64,000 bases of DNA from Salipiger mangrovisoli (GCF_015223355.1 NZ_JADFFK010000027.1:1-64000), one strand, 5' to 3'; positions 1 through 9,346 are shown, counted from the stretch's first letter. The notes: generated from the letters alone by a model not told the origin. Made by a program: numbers and translations.

Positions 1-771
1 GACCTCTGCGCGCAGCGCGAGGTGCCGATCCCCTTCTTCGGCGAGCTGGGCTCGGTCAACCCGATGTTCCTCCTTCCTCAGGCCGTGAAGGCGCGCGGCG
101 CCGAGATCGGCACCGGCTGGGCCGGCTCGCTGACGATGGGCGCCGGCCAGTTCTGCACCAACCCCGGCATCGCCGTGGTGGAGACGGGCCCCGAGGGCGA
201 CGCCTTTGTCGCCGCCGCCGCCGATGCGCTTAAGGGCGCGTCCGCCCAATGCATGCTCACCGAGGGTATCGCGAAAGCGTATAAGGACGGTAAATCGCGC
301 TTTGACGGCCGCAATGCCGTCAAGCCGGTGCTGACCACCGCCAGCGAGGGCCGCAATGCGCTGCCCAATCTCTTCGAGACGGATGCGGCGAATTACCTGC
401 AGGATCATGCGCTTGGCGAGGAGGTCTTCGGCCCGCTCGGGCTCGTGGTGCGGGTCTCCGGCGCCGAGGAGATGGAGACGCTCGCCAAGGGCTTCGAGGG
501 CCAGCTCACCGCCGCGATCCACATGGACGCGGGCGACACCGCCCTCGCGCAGCGGCTGATGCCGGTGCTCGAGCGCAAGGCCGGCCGGGTGCTGGTCAAC
601 GGCTTCCCGACCGGCGTCGAGGTCTGCGACGCAATGGTGCACGGTGGACCTTACCCGGCCTCGACCAACTTCGGCGCGACCTCGGTCGGCACCCTCTCGA
701 TCCGCCGCTTCCTGCGCCCGGTCAGCTACCAGAACCTGCCCGCCGCGCTGCTGCCCGGCGATCTGCGCTGA
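1..771 (+). CDS. Alpha-ketoglutarate semialdehyde dehydrogenase, C-terminal part (cut by window start)
   Basis: Oxidises 2,5-dioxopentanoate (alpha-ketoglutarate semialdehyde) to 2-oxoglutarate with NAD(P)+, the last step of the non-phosphorylating sugar-acid pathways. The frame is open from base 1, and the first visible residues align with about residue 254 of the 508-residue paralogue at 7760, so roughly half the enzyme is missing upstream. The catalytic Glu (FFGELGSVNP) and Cys (GAGQFCTNPG) motifs are both visible. It resembles the copy at 16572 far more than the copy at 7760. A kdgD gene follows 79 bases downstream, separated by a stem-loop. Family assignment is firm. Substrate is inferred from context and the paralogues. 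Confidence 0.9.
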   Translation, partial: DLCAQREVPIPFFGELGSVNPMFLLPQAVKARGAEIGTGWAGSLTMGAGQFCTNPGIAVVETGPEGDAFVAAAADALKGASAQCMLTEGIAKAYKDGKSRFDGRNAVKPVLTTASEGRNALPNLFETDAANYLQDHALGEEVFGPLGLVVRVSGAEEMETLAKGFEGQLTAAIHMDAGDTALAQRLMPVLERKAGRVLVNGFPTGVEVCDAMVHGGPYPASTNFGATSVGTLSIRRFLRPVSYQNLPAALLPGDLR

Positions 772-794
772 CCCCGGCAAGGCAACTCCCTGAA

Positions 795-816
795 GCGCAT
801 GGCCGCAGCCATGCGC
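795..816 (+). other. Intercistronic stem-loop between the semialdehyde dehydrogenase and kdgD
   Basis: Perfect 9-bp inverted repeat GCGCATGGC / GCCATGCGC around a CGCA loop, 24 bases after the stop codon of the upstream gene and 34 bases before the downstream start. There is no T-tract, so it is more likely an mRNA stabilising or processing element than a terminator. Confidence 0.5.
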
Positions 817-850
817 ATACATCCTTGCATCCCATTGAAAGGAATTATGA

Positions 851-1756
<906 letters not shown>

Positions 1757-1764
1757 CACAGAGG

Positions 1765-1794
1765 ATGGGCCCCGCAGTGCGGGGCCCATTTCCT
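1765..1794 (+). terminator. Intrinsic terminator after kdgD
   Basis: Perfect 11-bp stem ATGGGCCCCGC / GCGGGGCCCAT with a 3-base AGT loop, beginning 9 bases after the kdgD stop and followed by TTTCC. It ends the semialdehyde dehydrogenase-kdgD operon. Confidence 0.75.
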
Positions 1795-2075
1795 TGAGGC
1801 AGGGAGCGCTGCCCCTAATAGTGATCCGACTTGACGCCTTGTAGCTGGTTGCACGACACGCGAGAGCAGCCTCTTTCACGACAGGCGGCGCAGTGCGAGG
1901 ATACTCATTTTGGTCTTATCCGAGTGGGGGTGGGGTTCCGAATGAACCTGTGGACGAGGGCGCCCAAGGACATGATTTCATGGTTGTAGCCCTGACTTAC
2001 CGTCGCGGCGAGCAGTGGGCATCAGATCGGCTTTGGCTGTTGGCGGAGAGACGGTCCACGTCTTCCTCACTTACG
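1795..2075. other. Gene-poor spacer with one dif-like motif
   Basis: The 380 bases between kdgD and tctA carry the two terminators listed separately and a CATTTTGGTCTTATCCG motif at 1906-1922. An open frame at 1893-2321 on the plus strand has no recognisable domain and runs into tctA on the other strand, so it is not called. Nothing else was recognised here. Confidence 0.5.
1906..1922 (+). repeat. Copy D of a boundary motif (CATAA-7 nt-TTATCCG family), degenerate
   Basis: Reads CATTT-TGGTC-TTATCCG. The better copies are at 32368-32386 (CATAA-TTTGGCC-TTATCCG) and 42655-42673 (CATAG-TTCGACC-TTATCCG), with a dif-like relative at 56794-56821. All are in the same orientation in spacers between gene modules. 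This is the weakest copy. Confidence 0.35.
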
Positions 2076-2114
2076 ACAGAAAAATGCCCCACTTCCCGGC
2101 CGGGAAGTGGGGCA
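2076..2114 (-). terminator. Terminator of the first tctCBA operon
   Basis: A perfect 30-base palindrome at 2085-2114 (arms TGCCCCACTTCCCGG and its complement). On the minus strand it is followed by a TTTTTCTG tract, so it terminates the leftward TTT operon whose last gene ends at 2137. Confidence 0.8.
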
Positions 2115-2136
2115 CTATCCCAGATTTGGGGGTGGC

Positions 2137-3669
2137 TTAGATGTCGCTGCCCATTTCCGCTAAACCCTTCTTGGGCTTACGGATCAGGATGGCCCAGACG
2201 AAGAGCCCGGTCAGCGCGAGGAAGAACAGGCTGTCGGGGTTGGTCAGGAACACCACCGGGTTGCCGTCGCTCAGCGACAGCGAGCGGCGTAGGTATTCCT
2301 CAAGGTCTGGGCCAAGAATGAATCCCAGCAACATCGACACGGTCGAGTAGTTCTGCTTGCGCATGAAATACGCCAGCACGCCGAAGATCACCGCGAGCGA
2401 CATCTGGAAGATCGAGTAGGTCGCCACGTAGCTGCCCACCAGAGCCACCACGGCGATGCCGGTGTAGAGCAGGCCCTTGGGGATCGACACGATCTTGATG
2501 AACCACGGGCCGAAGAGCCAGAGGGTCAGCGGGATGAGGATCAGCGCTGAGAAGAACAGCGAGCCCAGCATCGGCCCAAGCAGCTCGGCCTGGTTCTCGA
2601 GCAGGCGCGGTCCCGGCTGGAGGCCGTTGATCACCAGCACGCCCAGAACGATCGCGGTAGTAGGATCGCCGGGGATGCCGAACATCAGCATTGGCACGAA
2701 GGCCCCGCCGCACATCGAGTTGTTGGCGGCCTCGGCTGCGGCGATGCCCTCGCGCGAGCCGTTGCCGTATTCATGCGGCTTCTTCGACGACGAGCGGGCC
2801 ATCGCGTAGGAGACGAAGGCGGCCATCGACCCACCGGCGCCCGGGAGGATGCCGATGCCGTAGCCGATCAGCGACGCGCGCAGGTAGGCCATCAGGCCGA
2901 TCTCGCGGATCTCGGAGCGCGGCGGCAGGAAGTCGCGGCGGCGGATCTTGATGTTCTTGGCCTTTTCCAGCGTCGAGCTGAGCCCGTCCTTCCAGCTTTC
3001 GGACTGCATCAGCACTTCGGAGATCGCGAAGGCGCCGATCACGAGCGGCATGATGTCGATGCCCTCGACCAACAACTCGGTGCCGAAGTTGAAGCGCGGG
3101 ATCGGTTGCAGCACGTCGATCCCGACGGTGGCGATCATCACGCCCAGCACGGTGGCGACGATGCCCTTGGCGATGTTGCCCTTGTCCACGATCACGATCA
3201 CCACCAGCGCGAAGAGCACCAGTGAGAACTTGCCCGGGGTCCGGATCAGCAGCGAGATCTCCGCGGCCACCGGCATGAAGGCCATCAGAAGCACGGCCCC
3301 AATGGCGCCGCCGATCATCGAGCCGAGCGCGGCGTGACCGAGCGCGTTGGCGCCGAAGCCCTTCTTCATCAGCACGTTGCCCTCGACCGCGGTCATCATG
3401 GATGAGGGCGCGCCGGGGATGTTGATCGTGGTCGCGGTGATCGAGCCCGAGTACATGCCCGCCATGAAGATCGAGGCGCACATCACCAGCGCTGGCACGA
3501 CGTCGATGGTATAGGTGATCGGCAGGAGCAGCGCGATGGCCAGCACTGAGGTCAGCCCTGGCATCGCACCGAAGAACGTGCCGACTAGGAAGCCCCCGAT
3601 CATGAACAGCAGGACGTAGGGATCGGCTAGGGCCGTCATCCCGCTTAGAACGTCGACGAAAATGTCCAT
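2137..3669 (-). CDS. tctA: TTT transporter large membrane subunit TctA (system 1)
   Basis: Inner-membrane permease of about 11-12 segments for a tripartite tricarboxylate-type carboxylate importer. 510 residues, normal for TctA. Family glycine motifs are visible: GTFFGAMPGL near residue 30, GILPGAGGSMAAF near 275 and FGIPGDPTTAIVLG near 330. Its ATG overlaps the TGA of tctB by one base (TGATG), so translation is coupled. Last gene of tctC-tctB-tctA on the minus strand. The imported substrate cannot be read from sequence. Its place among sugar-acid genes suggests a hexarate or aldonate, which is inference. Confidence 0.93.
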   Translation of the reverse strand: MDIFVDVLSGMTALADPYVLLFMIGGFLVGTFFGAMPGLTSVLAIALLLPITYTIDVVPALVMCASIFMAGMYSGSITATTINIPGAPSSMMTAVEGNVLMKKGFGANALGHAALGSMIGGAIGAVLLMAFMPVAAEISLLIRTPGKFSLVLFALVVIVIVDKGNIAKGIVATVLGVMIATVGIDVLQPIPRFNFGTELLVEGIDIMPLVIGAFAISEVLMQSESWKDGLSSTLEKAKNIKIRRRDFLPPRSEIREIGLMAYLRASLIGYGIGILPGAGGSMAAFVSYAMARSSSKKPHEYGNGSREGIAAAEAANNSMCGGAFVPMLMFGIPGDPTTAIVLGVLVINGLQPGPRLLENQAELLGPMLGSLFFSALILIPLTLWLFGPWFIKIVSIPKGLLYTGIAVVALVGSYVATYSIFQMSLAVIFGVLAYFMRKQNYSTVSMLLGFILGPDLEEYLRRSLSLSDGNPVVFLTNPDSLFFLALTGLFVWAILIRKPKKGLAEMGSDI

Positions 3670-4142
3670 CAGAAGAAACCCTCGGTGATGGTGGGCAGGC
3701 GCACGCCGAAGACGCCCGCGAAGAGCCCGTAGAACAGGACCGTCACGCCGATGGCATAGAGGGCGAAGAGATGCGGCTTGCGGATCTGGTAGTGGAAGAT
3801 CGCGAAGAGCACCGAGCTGAAGGCCAGCGTCGAGAGCCAGTAGCCGAGCGGGCGGAACAGCGCGATGTAGCCGGCGGTCGCGACGATGACGAGGAGCGGG
3901 CGCAGCATCTCGCCCGCGGGACCGTCGGCGGTGGGCTTGCGGAACTCGTTGAAGAAGACCACGGCCAACGCGACATACATCACGAACGCGGCGAGGATCG
4001 GCACGGAACGCGGGCTCATTTCGCCATCACCCGCGAATTGCGAGTGAATGTTGAAGGCCGCGGCCAGGTAGACGGTCGTGACGATCAGGAAGAAGAAGGG
4101 TAGCAGGACACCCGTCCTGAGAAGGGGCGCGCGGTCGGCCAT
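3669..4142 (-). CDS. tctB: TTT transporter small membrane subunit TctB (system 1)
   Basis: Small four-segment membrane protein (157 residues) that pairs with TctA. The frame is open further upstream to 4196, but the ATG at 4142 (MADRAPLL) is preferred because GGAG lies 8 bases before it and the upstream extension MNGGTGACSG runs through the tctC-tctB stem-loop. Hydrophobic segments near LLPFFFLIVTTVYLAAAF and LAAFVMYVALAVVFF fit the family. Its stop overlaps the tctA start. Confidence 0.85.
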   Translation of the reverse strand: MADRAPLLRTGVLLPFFFLIVTTVYLAAAFNIHSQFAGDGEMSPRSVPILAAFVMYVALAVVFFNEFRKPTADGPAGEMLRPLLVIVATAGYIALFRPLGYWLSTLAFSSVLFAIFHYQIRKPHLFALYAIGVTVLFYGLFAGVFGVRLPTITEGFF

Positions 4143-4160
4143 CGTGGTCTCCGGATAGGG

Positions 4161-4190
4161 GGCGGCACCAGAGCAGGCTCCGGTGCCGCC
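4161..4190 (-). terminator. Stem-loop between tctC and tctB (system 1)
   Basis: Inverted repeat with a 9-bp perfect outer stem (GGCGGCACC / GGTGCCGCC) extended by four further pairs, one a G-U, around a CCTG loop. It lies just downstream of the tctC stop, without a T-tract. It probably protects or attenuates the mRNA so that the binding protein is made in excess over the membrane subunits. Confidence 0.6.
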
Positions 4191-4211
4191 ATTCATGATT
4201 GAGTGTGAAGG

Positions 4212-5183
4212 TTACTTCGACAGGATGCCAGCCTCGACCAGCGCGTCCATCTCGGTGAAGAGGCCCTGCGCGGTCTCGTCGGCCCAGGCGTCGAGTTCGT
4301 CACCGGCAAGCCAGTTCGGGGTCACGCCGATGGTGGCGAGCCAGTCCTGGAATTCGGCCGAGTTGTAAGCCTGCTCGTAGGCGGCCTCGACCTTGGCCAC
4401 GACGTCCTCGGGGGTGCCCGCGGGCGCGGCGATGACGATGAACGAGCCGTTCAGCAGCTCGACGCCGGCTTCTTGGGCGGTCGGGACGTCATAGGTCGGG
4501 TTCTTGGCGTCCGAGAATTCCACCAGGCCACGCGCGGTGCCGTCCTCGATCAGGTTCGCGAAGTCGCCGAGCGAGGTCATCACCACGTCGACCTCGTCGG
4601 ACAGCAGCGCTTCCTTCTGGGGGGCTGCGCCGCCCGGGTAGGAGACGATCTTGAACTCGGTGTCGGTCAGCTTCTGCAGCTGCAGCAGCGTCAGGTGCAC
4701 GCGGCCGCCGAGGTTCTGCACGCCGATGCGCACCTTGCCCGGGTTTTCCTTGGCAGCGGCGAGCAGGTCGTCGAGCGACTGGTAGTCGGAGTTGGCGTCG
4801 ACGATGATCGCATCCGCCTCGCTGGTGATGCGGGCGATCAGGTCGAGCTTGTCCATCTTGTAACTCGGCAGCATGCCCTGCCACGGAACGGTCACGATGC
4901 TGTCGTAGGTCAGTGCGCCGAGCGTGTAGCCGTCGCCCTTCGCGGACATCACCTGGCCGACGCCGGTGGCCGAGTTGCCGCCCTCGATGTTCTCGACGTA
5001 GATCGTGCCGCCGAAGGACTCCTCGGCCAGTGTGGTCACCTTGCGCACGATGCCATCGGTGCCGCCGCCCGCGCCCCACGGCACGACCATGCGCACGTCA
5101 CGCTCCGGGTATTCCGCCAGGGCGGCAAGCGGCACGAGGGCCGAGGTGATGGCGGCAACCGCGCCGATGAGAGTGCGTTTCAT
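4212..5183 (-). CDS. tctC: TTT periplasmic solute-binding protein TctC (system 1)
   Basis: Extracytoplasmic receptor delivering a carboxylate to TctAB. 323 residues, with a Sec signal peptide (MKRTLIGAVAAITSALVPLA, cleavage after ALA near residue 23). The family motif VPWGAGGGTDGIVR is near residue 35 and a second ligand-loop region is near VSYPGGAAPQKEAL. First gene of the operon. ATG at 5183 with GGAGGAG upstream. The 254-base leader carries an ACTAA-4-TTACT operator-like element resembling one next to the GntR gene at 6809. Confidence 0.93.
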   Translation of the reverse strand: MKRTLIGAVAAITSALVPLAALAEYPERDVRMVVPWGAGGGTDGIVRKVTTLAEESFGGTIYVENIEGGNSATGVGQVMSAKGDGYTLGALTYDSIVTVPWQGMLPSYKMDKLDLIARITSEADAIIVDANSDYQSLDDLLAAAKENPGKVRIGVQNLGGRVHLTLLQLQKLTDTEFKIVSYPGGAAPQKEALLSDEVDVVMTSLGDFANLIEDGTARGLVEFSDAKNPTYDVPTAQEAGVELLNGSFIVIAAPAGTPEDVVAKVEAAYEQAYNSAEFQDWLATIGVTPNWLAGDELDAWADETAQGLFTEMDALVEAGILSK

Positions 5184-5336
5184 AGTGTGTCTCCTCCAAG
5201 ACCTGGAACTGGCGGATGCCGTCCCGAACTGTTGTGTCCCGGCCTTTCGGCCCCCGCCACGGTGCGCTCAGTGCTTCCTCCCATGGGCCCGGGCCTCCTA
5301 CGGCCGGAATCGTCGGGCGAACTTGCATCGCTACCA

Positions 5337-5350
5337 ACTAATACATTACT
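5337..5350. promoter_or_regulatory. Putative GntR operator in front of tctC (system 1)
   Basis: ACTAATACATTACT in an AT-rich patch (5333-5362) inside GC-rich DNA, between tctC and the NIPSNAP gene. It matches the perfect palindrome ACTAAAATATTAGT at 7598-7611 at 11 of 14 positions, so both may be bound by the GntR/FCD protein encoded at 6809. Confidence 0.5.
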
Positions 5351-5437
5351 ATATGAATACTCGTGAAGCTGGCAAGCCTCCTTCGGAAGGCGCTGGCGAT
5401 GACGTGGCAAGACCCTGTAAGTAATGAAAGAAATCTC

Positions 5438-5764
5438 ATGATTTACGACCATCGAACCTATACCTGCCGTCCCGGAACGATCCGCAAACACCTCGCGCTC
5501 TACGGTGAGCACGGCTACGACATCCAGCGCCGGCACCTCGGCGACCCGGTCGTCTACGCCGCAGTCGAGACCGGCGACGTGAACTCCTACGTGCATATCT
5601 GGTACTACGCGGATGCTGCAGACCGGGCCGCGAAGCGTGCGGCGCTGGCGTCGGATCCCGAGTGGCAGGCCTATCTGGTGAAGAGCGCCGAGGCGGCGTA
5701 CCTCGTCTCGCAGGTCAACCAGCTGATGACCCCCGTGCCGTTCTTCACGCCGGCGCAGTCCTGA
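5438..5764 (+). CDS. NIPSNAP-family protein
   Basis: Small cytoplasmic protein of 108 residues with the NIPSNAP ferredoxin-like fold: N-terminal MIYDHRTYTCRPGTIRKHL, then GDVNSYVHIWYYAD and EWQAYL. The frame is open from 5363, but the ATG at 5438 is chosen because the domain starts exactly there. Biochemical role unknown. NIPSNAP genes are frequent beside catabolic genes in Rhodobacteraceae and Rhizobiales. It faces tctC divergently and converges with the DHDPS-family gene at 5826. Confidence 0.75.
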   Translation: MIYDHRTYTCRPGTIRKHLALYGEHGYDIQRRHLGDPVVYAAVETGDVNSYVHIWYYADAADRAAKRAALASDPEWQAYLVKSAEAAYLVSQVNQLMTPVPFFTPAQS

Positions 5765-5825
5765 TCGAGGGCCTGATCGAGGGGCGCGGCCCGGCGGCCG
5801 CGCCCGTCTTGCTCGCAAGGCGCGC

Positions 5826-6731
5826 TCAATCCTGCGGCAGGTCCATGCGGCTGGTCAGGAAATCGAGCTCGGCAAGGTCGGCCTCGGTCAGCTTCGGCCC
5901 CGGTCCGCGCAGCGCGCTCGAGGTCAGCGCGCCGCGCCGGCGCATCATCTCCTTGCGCAGCGCAATGCCCCATTGCCCCTGCGCCTCGTGCTTCAGCAGC
6001 GGCAGGAAGCGGTTGAAGAGGTCATGCGCCTCGGCCCGCTTGCCCTCGGTCATCAGGTCGTAGACCCCCGAGAGCATCTCGGGATAGGAGAAGCCCGCCA
6101 TCGGCCCGTCGGCGCCGCGCTCCATCTCCTGCACGAGGAATTGGCCGTTGTTGCCGGTCAGGATCCGCACCGGGCGCGAGAACTCGGCGCGCATCCGGGT
6201 GATCTTGGTGGGGGAGGGGAAGTCTTCTTCTTTGATGACGCCGATCTGCGGGAATTCGAGCAGCAGGCGGTCCATCGCGGGCACCGACATCACGACGCCC
6301 GAGGCGGCGGGGAAGTCCTGCAGCACGGTCGGCACGTCGCCGATCCGCGCGTAGACGGCGTCGAAGTAGCGCAGCAGGTCCTCGTCGGTGCGGATCCCCG
6401 TGGGCGGGCAGATCATCACCGCGTCGGCCCCCTCGGCCATCACCTGCGCGGTGACCTCGACCAGCGTGGCAAGGTTCGGGTGCGACACGCCGGCGATGAT
6501 CCGGTGGCCATCCGCGGCGGCGACGTAGCGCGCGGCGACGGCGATGGTCTCGTCCACGGTCAGCTTCTGCGCCTCGCCCGAGACGCCGAGCACGGTCAGG
6601 CCCTGCGCGCCGTGGCGGTAGTAGAAGGCGGACAGCGTGTCGATGCTGGCGTAGTCGACCGATCCGTCGTCAAGGAACGGTGTCTGCGCGACGACGTGCA
6701 GGCCCCTGGTCTCGGCAAGTGCGTTGGACAT
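5826..6731 (-). CDS. Dihydrodipicolinate synthase (DapA/NAL) family protein
   Basis: 301-residue TIM-barrel protein of the DHDPS superfamily. The Schiff-base lysine is present (K167 in IGVIKEEDFP). The position normally held by the active-site tyrosine (YNxPxxxG) reads Q138 in VLQDFPAASG, so it is unlikely to be a canonical DapA or KdgD. Probably an aldolase, lyase or dehydratase for a 2-keto acid derived from the imported sugar acid. The substrate is unknown. It lies 77 bases downstream of the GntR gene, in the same direction, probably as one operon. Confidence 0.75.
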   Translation of the reverse strand: MSNALAETRGLHVVAQTPFLDDGSVDYASIDTLSAFYYRHGAQGLTVLGVSGEAQKLTVDETIAVAARYVAAADGHRIIAGVSHPNLATLVEVTAQVMAEGADAVMICPPTGIRTDEDLLRYFDAVYARIGDVPTVLQDFPAASGVVMSVPAMDRLLLEFPQIGVIKEEDFPSPTKITRMRAEFSRPVRILTGNNGQFLVQEMERGADGPMAGFSYPEMLSGVYDLMTEGKRAEAHDLFNRFLPLLKHEAQGQWGIALRKEMMRRRGALTSSALRGPGPKLTEADLAELDFLTSRMDLPQD

Positions 6732-6808
6732 GATCTCTCCCTTCGCGGACCGGGGTGGTCCGCGCTCCTTTTCTGCTGGCTGTGGGGGTGCCCGGGTCGG
6801 GCGGGTGG

Positions 6809-7525
6809 TCAGGTGAAGTAGTCCTTGTGCAGGACGCGGTATTCCTCGGCCCAGTCGTCGGGCTTGTGGGTGTGGAAGCGGATCTCGCGGATCGCCCGGT
6901 CGACGTCGCCCGATTCGATTGCCGCGACGATGCGCTCGTGCCCGTCGATGATCGTGGCGAGGCGCTCGGCGGAATGGGTCTGCAGACGTCGCACGCGGTC
7001 GAGGTCGCCGGTCTGGGCGCGCAGCAGCCCGTGCAGGTTCGGATGGCCCGCGCCCTCGAACATCACGTAGTGGAAATACTCGTCGAGTTCCTGGAAGCGA
7101 CGCAGCATCGTCGCCTTCGGGGCGACCTCGCGCTGCATGGCGATGATCTCGCGCAGCTGCGCCATGGTCTCGGGCGCCGGCACGGAGGTGAGCTTGATGG
7201 TCACCTCGGTCTCGAGCGCCTGGCGCAGGAACAGCGCCTCGCGGATCTGCGCAAGGTTGATGCGGGTCACCAGCGTCTTCGACTGCGGGTAGATGCGGAT
7301 CAGCCCGTCCTGGTCGAGCCGCTGCATCGCGTCGCGCAGCGGCGTCTGGCTCACCTCGTATTCCCGGGCAAGGTCGGCGCGGGTGAGCGCCGTGCCCGGC
7401 GGGAGGTCCAGCGACAGGATGCGCTGGCGCAGATCGTCATAGATCCGCGAGGACGCCATCTGGCGGCCCATGGAGCTGTCATGGCGCATCATGTCGAAGG
7501 CGAGGCTCATCGTAGGGGTCTTCAT
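6809..7525 (-). CDS. GntR-family regulator, FCD (FadR) subfamily
   Basis: 238 residues. An N-terminal winged helix spans about residues 25-90 (ASSRIYDDLRQRIL, then LAREYEVSQTPLRDAMQRL), followed by an all-helical FCD effector domain with metal-ligand histidines such as EYFHYV and RFHTH. Several in-frame ATGs precede the HTH; the first is taken but the start is uncertain. Diverges from the semialdehyde dehydrogenase-kdgD operon at 7760. Candidate operators lie at 7598-7611 and 5337-5350. It probably represses until a sugar-acid metabolite binds. Confidence 0.88.
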   Translation of the reverse strand: MKTPTMSLAFDMMRHDSSMGRQMASSRIYDDLRQRILSLDLPPGTALTRADLAREYEVSQTPLRDAMQRLDQDGLIRIYPQSKTLVTRINLAQIREALFLRQALETEVTIKLTSVPAPETMAQLREIIAMQREVAPKATMLRRFQELDEYFHYVMFEGAGHPNLHGLLRAQTGDLDRVRRLQTHSAERLATIIDGHERIVAAIESGDVDRAIREIRFHTHKPDDWAEEYRVLHKDYFT

Positions 7526-7597
7526 TCAGACTTCCGTATCTTTCCGTGTCTTCAGGTCAGATAACCGCATTTGCGGACCGGTTGACCATACTGATAA

Positions 7598-7611
7598 ACT
7601 AAAATATTAGT
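7598..7611. promoter_or_regulatory. Perfect palindrome ACTAAAATATTAGT, putative GntR operator
   Basis: A 14-bp perfect palindrome (ACTAA-AATA-TTAGT) in the AT-rich core of the divergent promoter region 7526-7759 between the GntR gene and the plus-strand sugar-acid operon. A related element is at 5337-5350. Confidence 0.55.
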
Positions 7612-7759
7612 GCATGACAAGTCTCGTGACGCGGATGCATCGCCCCTTAGCCGGTTGGTGTCTGCGCAGCCGGCGCCCGATTCGCGCCGCTCCGGGACAG
7701 GGAGCAACAGGCGGTGCGGGGCAGGGAGCCCGGTCACCCAGCAACAGGAGGTCAAGGAT

Positions 7760-9286
7760 ATGGACGGCATGGCAAACGGGTTCGTCCCGCATGGCAAGCA
7801 CCTGATCGCGGGCGAATGGGTCACGGCCGAGACGACGTTCCGCTCGGAGCCGGCGCATGGCGCGGCGCATGATTTCGGCGTCGGCACCCCGGCGCTGGTG
7901 AATGCCGCGGTCGAGGCCGCGGAAGAGGCCTTCTGGACCTACGGCTACACCGATGCCGAGACCCGAGCGCGCTTCCTCGAGACGATCGCGGACGAGATCG
8001 AGGCCCGCGGCGACGCGATCACCCAGATCGGCACGCAGGAAACCGGCCTGCCCGAGGCGCGCCTTCAGGGCGAGCGCGGCCGCACCACCGGCCAGCTGCG
8101 CCTCTTCGCAAGCCACATCCGCGCGGGCACCTATCTCGACCGCCGTCACGACGTGGCGCTGCCCGACCGCGCGCCGCTGCCGCGTCCCGATATCAAGATG
8201 ACGCAGCGCCCAATCGGGCCGGTGGCCGTGTTCGGCGCCTCGAACTTCCCGCTCGCCTTCTCGACTGCCGGCGGCGACACCGCCTCGGCGCTGGCAGCAG
8301 GCTGCCCGGTCGTGGTCAAGGGTCACTCCGCCCACCCCGGCACCGGCGAGATTGTGGCCGAGGCAGTCAAGGCGGCGATCGAGAAATGCGGCCTGCCGGG
8401 TGGCGTCTTTAGCCTCGTGCAGGGCGGCAAGCGCGACGTCGGCACGGCGCTGGTGCAGCACCCGCTGATCAAGGCCGTGGGCTTCACCGGCTCGCTCGCC
8501 GGTGGCCGCGCGCTCTTTGACCTCTGCGCGCAGCGCCCCGAGCCGATCCCCTTCTTCGGCGAGCTCGGCAGCGTCAACCCGATGTTCCTGCTGCCCGAGG
8601 CGATGTCCGCGCGCGGCGCGGCAATCGGCGCAGGCTGGGCAGGCTCGCTCGCCATGGGTGCGGGCCAGTTCTGCACCAACCCCGGCATCGCCGTGGTGCT
8701 CGAGGAGCAGGCCGAGACACTGGCCAATGCCGCCAAGGAGGCGCTGGCAAAGGTCGGTGCGCAGGTCATGCTGACCGACGGCATCGCCAAGGCCTACCGT
8801 GACGGCGCGGCGCGGATCGGCAGCGGTGCGGGTGTGCGCGAGATCCTGACCTCGGTCTGCGACATGCGCGACGCGACCCCCTACCTCTACATCGTCAGCG
8901 GCGCCGACTGGATCGGCAACCACGCGCTGTCCGAAGAGGTCTTCGGCCCGCTCGGCCTGATTGTCACCGTGAAGGACGCGGCCGAGATGATCGCCGTCGC
9001 GAAAAGCTTCGTCGGCCAGCTGACCGTGACGCTGCACCTTGACGAGGGTGACACCGCGCTGGCCCGAGACCTGATGCCGGTGCTCGAGCGCAAGGCCGGC
9101 CGCGTGCTGGCCAACGGCTTCCCCACGGGCGTCGAGGTTTCCGACGCGATGGTCCATGGCGGGCCCTACCCGGCCTCGACCAACTTCGGCGCAACCTCGG
9201 TGGGCACGATGGCGATCCGCCGCTTCCTGCGCCCCGTGAGCTTCCAGAACCTGCCGGACGGGCTGCTGCCCGTCGATTGGCAGTAA
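7760..9286 (+). CDS. Alpha-ketoglutarate semialdehyde dehydrogenase (complete, copy 2)
   Basis: 508-residue aldehyde dehydrogenase converting alpha-ketoglutarate semialdehyde to 2-oxoglutarate. The start is set at 7760 by a CAGGAGGT ribosome site 7 bases upstream; the same frame is open to 7610, but that extension lacks family similarity. The Rossmann and catalytic domain is intact: PIGPVAVFGASNFPLAFS near 151, catalytic E268 (FFGELGSVNP) and C305 (AGQFCTNPG), and a C-terminal NFGATSVGTMAIRRFLRPV. First gene of a plus-strand run reaching 15712. More divergent from copies 1 and 3 than they are from each other. Confidence 0.93.
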   Translation: MDGMANGFVPHGKHLIAGEWVTAETTFRSEPAHGAAHDFGVGTPALVNAAVEAAEEAFWTYGYTDAETRARFLETIADEIEARGDAITQIGTQETGLPEARLQGERGRTTGQLRLFASHIRAGTYLDRRHDVALPDRAPLPRPDIKMTQRPIGPVAVFGASNFPLAFSTAGGDTASALAAGCPVVVKGHSAHPGTGEIVAEAVKAAIEKCGLPGGVFSLVQGGKRDVGTALVQHPLIKAVGFTGSLAGGRALFDLCAQRPEPIPFFGELGSVNPMFLLPEAMSARGAAIGAGWAGSLAMGAGQFCTNPGIAVVLEEQAETLANAAKEALAKVGAQVMLTDGIAKAYRDGAARIGSGAGVREILTSVCDMRDATPYLYIVSGADWIGNHALSEEVFGPLGLIVTVKDAAEMIAVAKSFVGQLTVTLHLDEGDTALARDLMPVLERKAGRVLANGFPTGVEVSDAMVHGGPYPASTNFGATSVGTMAIRRFLRPVSFQNLPDGLLPVDWQ

Positions 9287-9296
9287 TCCCCAACAC

Positions 9297-9317
9297 GGGT
9301 GCCGCGATGCGGCACCC
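9297..9317 (+). other. Intercistronic stem-loop GGGTGCCGC / GCGGCACCC
   Basis: Perfect 9-bp stem with a 3-base GAT loop, 10 bases after the dehydrogenase stop and 29 bases before the kdgD start. There is no T-tract. The upstream dehydrogenase-kdgD pair has a stem-loop in the same relative place (795-816). Confidence 0.55.
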
Positions 9318-9346
9318 ATCCCCGTTCCAGTGAGGAGAAACACACA

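Noticed and set aside
1893-2321. 142-codon open frame on the plus strand
   Set aside because: No domain, no ribosome site, crosses a terminator palindrome and runs into tctA on the opposite strand.
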